In this document: piece after piece, positions 44,809 to 57,000 of the stretch | Position numbering within the stretch: position 1 is the first letter of the stretch | Layout: every line of letters begins with the position of its first letter | Assembly: GCA_965153455.1 (NCBI GenBank) | Contig: OZ234494.1 | Coordinates: 2,666,001 to 2,730,000, forward strand | Direction of reading: 5' to 3' | From: Sphagnum compactum | Taxonomy: Eukaryota; Bryophyta; Sphagnopsida; Sphagnales | Length of the DNA: 64,000 nucleotides | Notes under the pieces: generated by a model | Databases searched by the model: none | Told to the model about the DNA's origin: nothing | What the model saw: the letters and a program-made list of their open reading frames with translations, nothing else | Position numbers and translations under genes: made by a program

Positions 44809-47800
44809 ATGTTGGAGCCTACAGACGACAAAAGTGATGAAGGACCTTCTTCAACTATGGGTGAGCAGCCTTCTGCTGCCAACAAGAGGGGGGCCACCGA
44901 TCGGCTGGTTTACAAGTTAGTCAAGGTATGAGTCTTTGCCCTGCTTTTCTGTCTTCATCTGAAATCTCTACACAGAGAGAGAGTTGTGCCAAGTAATTTG
45001 GCAGATAGCCCATACTTTTATAGGCATGAGTGAAGCAAATTTCTGAAGTGTGGTCTTTTGCAGTGCTGCATATATTTAAGCTTGACCATGATGGGGGCAG
45101 GTTGGAGATGATGGATCAGTTCTTCCGGCCACAGAGGATGAAGTTTTCCAGTCATTGGTAGAAGGAAGCAATGGTGGACGTGCACCCTCATATATTGGAG
45201 GGAGTGATGTGAATGAGGATGATGAGGATGAGGATGGTAGTGATGGATCTCTTGATTCCAATGAGGATGATTCAGATGGAAAGGAGGATCCATCATGTCA
45301 GTCTATTGTCTGAACTCTCTGCTTTTAATGATTGGGATTGCTTGCTGCACATTGCTCCCATTTCAGCTATACACCAGTATAGCTGTGGTAGGACACCTGC
45401 TTGAGTGTATTCTTGAGAGTTGTTGTGTTCTTGGATTCATGACCACAAATGCTGCACCTCACCAAGAGCTCTAAAATCTGTCTTGCTGTCAGATTGCTGG
45501 CTAACCTGGAAGTCCTTTAGAGGTTATTTGTAATCTGTCCATATTTGGATGAGTGGGCAAGCCCTATCTGTATGTGTGGAGGGTTGAGGAATCAGTGATG
45601 TTGTTCTGGATCACAGTTCCCTCAGGACGGGAGGACCTTGTGGCTGCAAGGCAGAAGCTGCTGTCACAACTTGAGGTACACCAACTCACAGTGTTGCCAG
45701 TAATAGCTTTTTTACCAGTGAATGTTAGGAACGGTTGTGTGGTGTGGAGGGACTCAAGGTACATTTGCAGTGTTTTGCTTGACTTTCTGAGCTTGCTAGT
45801 CTGCTGATGGACTAAATGTTGAAGGTGAAGGCCTCTCAGTTACTACATCCTTGGACGCAGAAGGCTCGTAGGACAAAGAAACATCAAGATTCAAGAGTAT
45901 GTACGTCTGTATGCGTTTTCTTGTGAGCCTCAATAGACACTGTTTGCCTACTGGTGGCTGTAGGATTTTCTCACATTGAGATCTGGTCAAGATCTGGTTG
46001 GTACCAAGGTGCTCTTTGCCTTGCTGGTCCAATGTCCTTTAGATTAGTATAATGGTTGGTAGTTGTGTCTTGGTTTCTCACTTGTCTCTGACATTGAGTT
46101 GCACAAAGGAGGTATGTTTGAAGGTGCTGGTGGAAGCATTTGACACCTCATCTTCACATTGGTCTTCAAGTGGGTGACTTCTTTCATGAATGTTGAGCTA
46201 CAATAACAACTCAGAACAACTTTTTCTTTTGTGATAAATGCTCTGAAACTTTGGGTTATCTGTTTTTTTGCAGGTTGTGGATACAATGCTGTTGAGAGTG
46301 GATGCAGAAGAGCAGCAGCGAGTAGCAGTAGAAGATCAGATTGGCACTGTGCTTGGTCATGAGAGTAATTCACCTGGCTATCTCAATGCAGGCGATGCAA
46401 TTGGAGACTACAAGAGACTACGTCGACCCAACCCAAAGTACTTTGACTCTGATGCTGGAACTGATGCTGTTCCTCCTGGAATAACTGTACCAATGACATT
46501 GAGCTCCAGTGTGGGAGACCTTATTGCAACAGGGATATCACCTGAAAAGCAGCCTTTACAGCCATCTGGTTTAGTTGTTTTTCCAAGAACTACATCTGGG
46601 TGGGCCTCTCAACAAAGTTCCATCCGAACTGCAGGCACACACAGGGCGAGAACTGTAGTGGCTCAGAAAACTGCCCGAAAATCCAACAAAGTTCAGGTGC
46701 CAGGGTCAGTAGTAGTTCCTGCTGTCAACAGTATGTCTAATGTGGCTTCATTGGACAATCTTTCTATACGTGAACTTCATGAGGCTTTCCGCAGCACCTA
46801 TGGTCGTGACACATCTGTTAAAGACAAACACTGGCTGAAGCGCCAAATTTCCACTGGGTGGAGCAAACAGCGTGATGCTGCTTTGAATGCAGGCACACAT
46901 GCTCACCTGTCTTCACAAATTGATTTGAAACTCAGGCCAGAGCAACAACTGTCTGCTGAACAATCCCTCCCCCCATCAACTGCTGCCACAGCAATGGTCA
47001 GTGAGAGGGACACAGTCAATGATACTCAAGAACCAGGGACAAATGGTGTTGGAGTGACTCAAGGGCTGGTTACTAATGGGGTAAACAGCAAACAGTCTCC
47101 ACACAGAGGCCTTCCTCTGGCAGTAATCTCTCCAGCAGAAGGGTTTGATGCCTCAACTCCTGGCAGTGTGAATGAAATGGGATCTGGTGGTGTTCAAATA
47201 GCCATATTTGGTGAGGTTGTCAACACTGGGAAGCAGGTTGGTGGGAAAAGGCAGCGGAAGCCAAATCGCCGCTATATTGAGGATGAAGGAGAGGTAAGGC
47301 CAGGCACTATCCTAGCTAATGGCAGCAGGCCAGGTCCTGTTGGGAGTGCTGGTTTTGGAATGTCCACTAGGCTTTCTTGGAGAACTGTTGTAACAAATGG
47401 ACCTGATTACCTTATTGGTCAATCTGCGACCATGAGGGGTTCAACATTGCGAAATTCTTCCCAGACAAACATTCTTCAAGGCCAACGCACGAAACCTAGC
47501 AATGGTAGTCTGGTACGTACATTGTTTTTTTCAAGTGTTTCCTGCAACTGTGTTTGAGTGTTTTCTCTGTGCCTGAACTTGTGGATGCTTGTGCTGGTCC
47601 CTGCCAGAATGAAGACATTTCATTAGGTTGATTTGCAAAATATCTTTGCCCTCTTGTTTTATTTTTGTAATTTGGATTTCTCAGGAGAGAAAGTTTCCTT
47701 TCTCTTCCAGACTTGTAGAGACAGGTGGAGTGGTCAGTTCAGTCTGGGTTGGGTGCATACAGAAGCGCAAAGCACAAGGAAGGGCTGCAAAGCTTGTGAA

Positions 47801-50479
47801 GATGGCTCATTCTGCAGCACGAGCTGCACAGCATGACACTGAGGGGACTATTCGCAAAGTGAAATTTCGGTTACCTGCTGTGCCTGGCAGGGAGAAGGTA
47901 ATAATTAAGACTGACTTCCAACCCAACTTCATGTGACAGTCTTTGTTAAAGAGGACCCTACAGTTTTGTGCACTAAAAGAGCTCCACTTTAAGGAGCATA
48001 ACTGCACCTTCTTTGTATGGTCAACTGACAAGAAATTTGTCTACCAGTGAAGGAAGCTTGTTTGTGATATTGCATCTCATATATAGTTCTATCTGATGAA
48101 CAACCAGACTTTTGGATTCCCCTTCTATTCCTGGAGATTTGCCTTGTCTGTTGGTTGTCTCCAGTTTAAGAATTGTGGACATTGAACCCTTTCGTTTGTG
48201 TGTCCCGGCTGTTCCCTTTCTTTCTCTTGAAGATTGTCTGGTTGGCTTCCAGGATGGCTGGTATGAGTTGAATCGAGATGCTGGGGATCAAGTATTGTGC
48301 TTGTTGCCAGTGTCCTCAGGGGATTCTACAGATCTCCTGCAATCTCTGGCTTCAGAGAATGGGGCAGATGCTGCTGGGGAACAGCTTGTTGCCACAGTTC
48401 CAACTGCCAATGGCGGAACACGCCGGAAACATCACCGTCCATGGACTCTTCGTGAAGTGATGACATTGGTTGAGGGTGTTGCACATTGTGGTGGGGGCAA
48501 GTGGGCTGATATAAAGAAGTTGGCTTTTTCTTCTGTTGGTTACAGAACAGCTGTTGATTTGAAGGTAAACTTTTCTCCTGGTAGACATAGCTGGGATCTG
48601 TTACAGATTGAACTTGACTGACTGTTTGCAAGACATTTATTTTTTTGATTGGTCTGACATGGTACTTTTGATATAACAAGCGGCATTTATCATGTATGCT
48701 AGATTTCTTACCTATTTCCTGACAAATATGAGGTGGCTGTTGTAGGCAGATAGATGTAGACACTGTCTCCACATAGGTATGTCACATAACAGAGAAGGTT
48801 TGCAGCTTCTTACAGTGATCTGCAAAGGTAACAGGCATAGATTGTGAGGGCCAGCAGGACATGACTTTTATAGTTCATATGCCTCATCGGTTTAGTTGGC
48901 TACTTTCCTGCAGATTTCTGCATCTGGCTTGTAGTGGTATTATCTTGTTGCATCCATGTGCCTACATGTTTTTTTTTCCTGACAGGATAAGTGGCGAAAC
49001 TTGTTGCGAGCTAGCAGAGCTCAGTTATATCCACCTAAGCAGGTATGTCTTTCCCACAAGCACTGATGTTTCTAGTTTTTCCATCAGTAGGCTCTGTAGT
49101 TCCAAAGAGTTCCTCAGAGCTCAAATGGTGGGTTAATCATTCTTCTGAAGAACAAAAATCACACTTTGAAACTTCTATTAATGAATCCGAGAATCACCTA
49201 ACAATGAAAGAACTCTGTTTGGAGTCTCAGCATTTTTGAATGTTTGAAAGGATTCTTCCAGTGGCTGCTTGGTTCCAAGTGGGGAGCTTTCCAAAGCCCA
49301 CTTTGTTTGGAAGTTGTATGTTCAGAACTTTTTTCACCCTCAATTCTCTCTTCTGTCCTGATGTCTCTTTTCTGCCTTGTCTTTTTCCCTTTTCTTTGTG
49401 TTCCCCATTCTATTTGGTTTTCTGTTTGTGTTTCCATTGCTTTTATTTTGTTGAGGAACCCAACATTGTGGCTGAATTTTCCTGTTACTATGAGTTTTGT
49501 GACACTATCTTAGTGCAATGGTTAATGTTTGACATTAATCCCCACCCATTTCTGGGAGCTGATGAATGCATTGGGGATTATATGGTATATGTAATACCCT
49601 ATATGTGCCTGTTAAAGGTTCCTGAACATGATATGACCATTTCTGACCTACAAACTGCACCTCAGTTTTTTGGTTTTGTTTTTGGTCCTGATGTCTTTAG
49701 GGGTGAGTTTCCTCCTGATTGGCTGATCTGAAATATCCATAACCTTGTTTGTTATTGCTTCATCTTTCAATTATATTCAGGTTGAGACTTGAATCAGAAG
49801 CATCAGAAATTATGTAGACATATATTGTCGAGGTAGCCAGAATCATGGCTGAATATTCCCATTGCTTTCAGATTTTGTGATACTAATTCAGTATGTTAGT
49901 TGATGTTTGACATTGACCTAACCACTGCCATTAATTTATGATGTCATTGGGGGGGTCTATGTAAGTCACTACCATGCATGCTGCTGTTGATGGTCACTGG
50001 CATGTGAGAGACAGTTGCTGTTGTTCACACTGCTTTTCAGTTCTGAACTGTTCTCTTTGCTTGATTTTTTCTTGCCTGTTCCTCCACAGTTTGCGGTTGT
50101 GTTAACTTGACTTTTGGTCAGAAATGTCCCTATTGATGTGACTCAAATTGTAAATGTGGAGAGTTTTCAATATTTATAAAGATATTTACTTGGTAGTCTT
50201 TGCATGATTTCTTCTGGTTTGTTTCACTCTGTGAGGATATCAAGAAGGATGGAGAATAGCCAGATGATGACATAGTTTTTTGTATTTGGTATATGAATAA
50301 TTATATACTATGGGGAACAATCCTAACAGGGAGAAAGGAAGAAGCAGTTTACAGCAGCTATTCCAGCCAACATCTTAGCCCGTGTTCGTGAGTTGGCAGC
50401 CCTCCAACACCAAGTGCCCCCAGGTGCAGGTGCTGCAGGGAGCACAAGCCGCAATGGGAGAAGTGTACATAGAAAATAG
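44809..50479 (+). CDS. TRF-like (TRFL) Myb telomere-repeat-binding protein
   Basis: Nuclear DNA-binding protein of the plant TRF-like family. Modelled exons: 44,809-44,925, 45,101-45,296, 45,617-45,675, 46,274-47,512, 47,763-47,897, 48,253-48,564, 48,986-49,042 and 50,330-50,479. All junctions are GT-AG and keep frame, giving about 754 residues. The C-terminal Myb domain (about 645-697) has RKHHRPWTLREVMTLVEGV, GGGKWADIKKLAF, YRTAVDLK and, from the next exon, DKWRNLLRAS, the telobox-type third helix. Two basic patches (RLRRPNPKYFDS and KRQRKPNRRYIEDEGE) in the long exon resemble conserved motifs of this family. An acidic D/E/S stretch lies near residues 80-105. Least certain points are the N-terminus, a possible extra exon at 45,820-45,900 and the 5' edges of the fifth and sixth exons. 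No disabling mutation is seen. Confidence 0.82.
49450..50130. repeat. Two related repeat modules in the last TRFL intron
   Basis: Modules at about 49,450-49,780 and 49,840-50,130 share the order TGTGACAC/TGTGATAC, an AGTGCAATGGTTAATGTTTGACATT-like stretch, then CCCA..., TTTCCTCC or CCTCCAC and TGAAATATCC or AGAAATGTCC. A third copy lies in the NRP pseudogene at about 34,520-34,730. All are diverged and non-coding. They may be an old short mobile element. Confidence 0.5.
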
Positions 50480-51790
50480 CTACGGCATCAGTTCTCATAA
50501 ATGGATTCAACCATCCAAATTGCACAAAAGTCTGTAAGCAATAACTTCAACTTAGGTGATCATCAGCCTTAGCGTGGTGAGTATCACATTTTGTTGATGT
50601 CTCGGCCTAGTGATTGGATTCACACTTCTATCACTTTGAATGTCACTTTGAATCTGACATTTACACTAGTAATACTCCACCAGATGCTAAGGTATCAGAA
50701 ACTTGATGAGTGTTGCCATGATGACTTCACTCTTGCCATTTACACAATGCACAGGAGCTTTAAGACCCAGTGAAGAGTTGGGTATAGCCATTTGTTATAA
50801 TTGATAGTCACTCCAGCTAGTATCATTTGAAGGGGAATATGAAGACTTTGGAAGTGTAGATTCATGTCATGGGGTGGCAAAGAGTCTCTGTTAGTTCTTA
50901 CTTTGCCCTGGTTCTGTACACTGATAAAAGGCAGGGGGGTGTGTCCTTGACATTGTATTCTTCAGACTGTAAATAATGAAAGCTGAGTGAATTTGACCGA
51001 CATGAAGTTGACAAGGATGTGGAGGCTCAGGTATGGCTTTGTCAAGCACTGCAATTGCATTGTACTTTCCAATCTATGGTATGCAAGGTGATCAGTTTGC
51101 ACAGAGATGTGCAAGGGCAAGCACTCCCAAGTGCTACAAGGAAATCTGTAGGATGGCACCCACTTTTATCCTTTAGCCAATTCACGTGCTATTTGCTGCA
51201 GCTCTGGGGGGCAAGCTATTGAACAATAGAAACATGGAAACAGTTTCCATCCAGCTTTAATGCGTCTTTTATTTAGATACTGTTTGTGTTCAGTTCCAAT
51301 GAAACGGAGAGAGAAGCCTAGAAATGTGCAGAATATTGGTATTCATGTCAATTATTAAACACTCACTACTTCAAGCAATTTTAGTTGTTTTGGGAAGTTG
51401 AACGCAAGATTGTCGGGCAGCATTTCTTATCCTCAAAAGCAATTACATTTTCTTTCTCCTTCCACAGAGACAAATCTTAGGACAAGGGTGTTGTTGCACA
51501 TAGTTGAGCTCTGTCACCCCACCCACCATGGAGTTGTTGGTGTTGGTTTTAACAGTTTTTGATTCACTTCATGGCCAATTTTACAACCAAAATTCTCACA
51601 GTACAAAAAAATTCCTCTCTCTTTTTTACAACAATGCTATTGTGAGCAGAATTATCAAAGTAATGAAGATTTTGTCAAATATTCATTGCCCATAACAAGC
51701 TGGTGTGTTCAAAAATAGATACCCAATCAACACTAATGTATACCTGCTTTCAAACTCATTTAACTCGTATTTTAAGTTTGATTCGAAATC
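50480..51790. other. 3' flank of the TRFL gene
   Basis: The first few hundred bases are probably 3' untranslated region. I see no further exon or gene up to the hAT pseudogene that begins near 51,800. Confidence 0.5.
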
Positions 51791-51799
51791 TATCAAATC

Positions 51800-54080
51800 T
51801 ATCAAATTATTTTTAGGAGCCTTGCAACCCACCCTTTGCATCATTTGGTCAATTCTTACTCGTAACGACTAATTTCTCAAGGTTATCTAATTGTAACTTA
51901 CATCTCTTTAAATTGGTGAAAATTTCAACAAGGGAAAAAAAATTCCTCAATTTCCATTTGAGAATCTATATTCCTTAAAAAAAAATTAATTAAAAACTTA
52001 ATAGTTGAGAACATGGTTTCATGTTCCTCCACCACTCCAAAGAACATTTGATATCTTTGCAAATATCAATAGCTTTCAGTTAACAAGCAACTTTGCAAGT
52101 TCCTAGTGCCCATCATGCACCATCCCCAAAGTGTCCAAGTTCCTATCTACAATCAATTATGTAAACAAGGAAACTTTCAACCTCGGAAAATGGATGCAAA
52201 TGATTATAAGACTTTGAGAACATAAAAAACAAGCATTTCCTATCATACTTTTCAACTATGGCCACCCTCATGTTCATGACCAATAAAATAAGAAATCAAT
52301 TTCAAAATTTTAAATCTAGGATCTAACATCAAGCCTAACATATTTATGAATTTTTCTCTCATCATATCTTGTTAAGAAAGAAAGGAAATAGTTAATCACC
52401 CTAATGACCTCTTTCTTAATGTTCTTGCAAAAGTTCCCAACTCAATAATTAAGCTAGAATAATCATCATGAATTAAAGCATCCAAACAGCTCATGGATAT
52501 GGCTACACTCAAAGCATCATTCGATAACTATTGACCCCTAAATTGGTTTAAGATGCAAGCATTGATGACAAGAAACAAAATGTTTTTTATAATTTGTGAT
52601 ACATGCAATGTGAGTGAAAAGGGCACACAACTAATGACCCTGGGACTAATATGTTTGTTGTAAAAAAGGGCAATAACTTTTTGAAATTAAAGGGTTTCCT
52701 ATAAATGATCACTTTGCTTGCAAACTTACACAATTCACCCTATTAGTCAAAAGGCAACATTTTGGAATACAAAGATTCAAAACAATAAAAGGGGAAAAAA
52801 ACCAAAACAAAATAATTTGCATTTTACCTTGTTTTGATTAACATGTTCAAATGTTTTGGGCATGAGGCATGTAGTAATGCAAGCCTTCATCCATTCATAT
52901 CTTTCTTTCCTAGATTTTTTAGGCCATGTAATACATTTATGCAAATCTACCTTGGTACATTTTATGGAAACATATTTCAAGCCCTTAAGGCTTTTTTTTT
53001 CAACAGTTGCATATTGATAAGCCTTTGAAAAGGTGTGTCCAAAGCAAGTCACCTAAAAACTTTTCATCACACCCAAAGCGTCACAACTTTACTATTGATT
53101 TCAAGTTATTTGTCATGATATTTAGATTTTAAACATTTTTGACATAAGCAAAGATCTTTTTGATCAAGCCATATTGCTTTAAAAGGTCTTGCAAATTGTT
53201 TGCAAATGTTTGCCCTAATGTGTTAGATGCTTCAAATAAGTCAATTGTAATGTGTTTAAGCTTTCAATCTTTCCCCAACATCATGTCCCCTTTTGGACAT
53301 CCACAAATCAAAAATTCTAGTGGTAGAAACATATTTTGCCAAGATCGATATGTTTGTTTTTTCTTCTCAACCAAATCTAATAACACCTCTTGACTAAAGG
53401 TGTTTTTGGAGGGGAACACAACATGAAGGTATAACTACATTACCAAACACTTTAACTGAATACTTTCAACAAATTGAATGGGCAAATGGTTTTTGATAAT
53501 TAATAAACCCAAAATCTCTAGAATTTTTTTTGGTGCACATTATCCTTTTTGTAAGGATGTATGGCCCCAAAAACATTGGAGATTGCATTTGCACTCATTA
53601 CAAGCCTTTTTATTTGCAAATTGTCTTTCCAATGGATTTTTCATATTATTGTTCACTTCTTCTTCAAAGTTTTTGACAATTAGCTGATGGCTTGCATCCA
53701 CATGTTTTTTTAATGTAATTGTTCAATTTTTTTTGAAATATGAAACAAGACCTTTCCTCAACTTTGTTTTTTGTTCCAATACTACATGACCTATTGGTCT
53801 ATTGTAACACAACATACAACACATGACCTATGGCACCTTAACATCAACCAAAAATTCATCATTGACACAAAAAATGCCCAAGTTGGAGAATTTCTACCAT
53901 GGGGTCTCCACTTTAACCTTTGTTCAAGCACTTTCTTCATAATTAATCACATTGTATCATCATTTTCTAATTGAAAACTTGAAATTTCTTCAAACCTCAC
54001 CTTTGATTATTTCCTTTAGTCTTATTTCACTCTCACTCATGAACACATCACATTCTTCATCTAGAAAATTTGGTTCCATT
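51800..54080 (-). pseudogene. Ancient hAT transposase pseudogene, nearly full length
   Basis: On the minus strand, broken frames give the domains of a plant BED-hAT transposase in order. About 54,080-53,700 has an acidic N-terminus and a degraded BED-like finger. About 53,560 has IIKNHLPIQFVE. About 53,300-53,100 has HITIDLFEASNTLGQTFANNL, where the catalytic core begins. 53,050-52,850 has CFGHTFSKAYQYAT and KCITWPKKS. 52,327-52,310 has LMLDPRFK. 52,056-52,030 has DIKCSLEWW. About 51,965 has DSQMEIE. About 51,890-51,815 has DNLEKLVV then PNDAKGG, the C-terminal dimerisation region. Many stops and frameshifts are present, so it is long dead. Inverted ends and target duplication were not found. 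It is only distantly like the hAT at 23 kb. Confidence 0.75.
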
Positions 54081-57000
54081 TTCAAAACATGTTAATATAC
54101 CAAGATTGAGAAAAGTAATTAATACATTTTTTTAGTTTTGGAGTTTTTGAAAATGCACACAAATTGTACACAAGTTGATTCACTTCTCACAAAATACATT
54201 ATGCAAGTAAAATGCTTAAATGCCCAAGTGCAAAATTGCCTCAAAATGTCCCTTAACAATCAAAGGTGTTCCTTGCATGTCTAAAAACACGTAACAATTG
54301 CAATAATTGTTTATTTTATCGCATATACTTTATCTTGAATTCTACTATTGTAAATTATATAAGTAGCCCAAATAGGAGATTACAACATGTTTATTTTGGG
54401 ACTATCAAAGATGCCCATCAAAAAAGGAAAAAGAATTGAACTTTGAAGGTCTTGAGCTAATTAATATGAGTCACAATATTTTATCATTAGACAATGAAAA
54501 AAGTGAAAAACTTTATCACTTCGAAAAAATATGTGTTTGATGATGAAGTTCAACAATAAGACATCATTGATGTAAAGGGTAGTAATATAAAGGAAAACTC
54601 AAATGAAAACATCAATGTGTCATAACTTGTGTTATTGAAATTGGGAGGTAGGTAGTAGGTACCTATCTAACATTTATATACATTGCATAATTTTTTTAAA
54701 GATGTTCAACCTTCAATACCCATTGAAGCATAAATCTTTCATCCCAAGTATCTCCCTATGACAACATCCTTCCGATTTTATTTTTTAATTACATTTTTTT
54801 AACAGTCTAAATTTATCTTATGTGTGCAAGTGAAGGTTCGAACTTACTCAAATGTCATGGACAACACCATATTAACTAGCTGGTAAACATTAAAATGCAA
54901 GGGTATAGTGATGGAAATAGGGGAATGCATTGGAAATTTGACATGTCAATGGGAACAATGTCGAAATGACAATAACATTTGTTCCCATTCATTTCCTTGG
55001 TGCACCCATTGTTCACCCCATCACACATGTTGTTTTTCATGGTGCCCATGATGTCCACCTAACATCCCCCGATGTGTACCTTACACCCCATGTTGTCCAC
55101 CTTGTTGTCTTTGTTGATTGTTTGTCATGATGATTAAACTATTTTAAAAAAATATTTTATGACCTTGTCATTTACTTTAGGACCTAACTTCCATTTAGAA
55201 AATTTCATTTTTTTGAACACCCCTTTCATCATTGAACTTGTTGTCCCCATTGTTCATCCATCATTAAGAAAAAAAATGTTGACAACATCCATATCAACAC
55301 CTTCATTGTCTACCTTCGTGCCCCCTATTGTCTTTCTTACATGCACCCCTTTCATCCTTGTTACTAATCTATTGCCCCCATAAAAACACTTATGTTGGCA
55401 ATATCTGCCTTAGGCCATTGCCATCCTTCCTGCCACTCTCATTTGCTTGTCACCTAACAAAAAACATTACACCAAAAATGTAGATATATATGACTAATCA
55501 TATTTGATTACATGACTATAATTTTTAGTCATAAATTATACTCATGTAATCAAACAAGACCAATGATAGATCCATATTTTTGACATGGTGCAAAAAAAAA
55601 CCCCCAAAAACCAAGGCCTATTCACCTTGGCACCCCTCATTGTCACCCTATTGCCTTGTGTCATCACTATTGTTTTGTCCTCATTATTGCCTTTGTTGTC
55701 CCCCATTGTCTTTTATTGTCACCATACCATCTTGAATTCATCCTTGTCATCCCATTGCACCCATCGACATCGTTGTTATTCTCATTAGCCTTGACATTTT
55801 CATGTCATCATCCATGTTACACCAAGATGTCCCCTAAACTAAGATGCCCCATTATGGCCAAAATATTTGACCATGATGCTTAGATTCAAAGTGTCCCATA
55901 GGTTAAGGTCATGTCTAGTAGGTCAACTAGTGCCAAACGCATTCAACCATTAACATTGAACAAACTTGAATAGTGATTGATTATAACCTTTTAGAAGTTG
56001 CATCTTATGCAAATTTCATAATTAAAATTATCTAGAATATCACCCTATTCTTGAAAACTATTTTGACCATCAAATCCTTGTTTCATCTTTAAATATAATG
56101 AAACAGAAAAGTGAGAAAAGTGGGAACCATAAATATTGAAATTGGACATTAGTTCATAAGATTTGAAGGATTTGATTCTTATTAGTAGACTTGATTTAAT
56201 GAAGAGTATAAGAAATAGTGAAAGCACATGTAAGGAATCAAATCCAAAATTGTGATTGAAATTCATGTAAGGTTCAATTTATGTGAAAAAAAATTTAGTC
56301 CACTTTTTATTTTCACATGTACTTTTTGTCACCCTCATTTTTTATATGGTTTCTTTTGGAAAAAATATGGTTATTGGACCCTAATTTCATGCACATTACC
56401 TAAATAAAAATTTATTTGTCAAATTTTCATAAAATGTTTAAAGATATTTGAAAACATTTTCATTCTTGTAACATCCATGACATATAATGTTAGTGATGAA
56501 AGTGAAACTTTGAAGACAACTAATTTTTTTTTTATGTTGTCATAAGCCCTTTTAGATGAAAAATATCCATTGTCACAAACTTTCTTGATGAAAGATATTG
56601 CATCTTCCTTCTCACAAACTTCTTCAACTTTTTAGATAGAAAGTATTTCATGTCATTGCTATGAACTTTTTGATGCAAAATATATATTTTCCTTGTTTGA
56701 AACTTTATGAATAAAAAATATTTAAATTTATCATTGCAAATTTCCATCAATGGCAAATGTTTCTTCCTTCGTTGTTTTGAACTTTTTGGATGAAAAATGT
56801 TTCAACTGTTTGTTGCAAACTCCTTTAATGAAATAATGCCACTTCCTCATTGTCACACGTTTTTTAGGATGATGAAAAGCCTTTTAGATGAGCCCAATGA
56901 TCATAGTTTATCTTGTAAGTTTTTGACATTGAAGCAAAATAAAAAGTTTCAATTCATTATTACACACTTTTTGTTGAAAAAATGATTTATTATCTTTATA

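Noticed and set aside
45018-45296. Minus-strand histidine- and serine-rich ORFs opposite exon 2 of the TRFL gene
   Set aside because: They are the antisense of the GAT/GAG-rich acidic stretch of the real exon.
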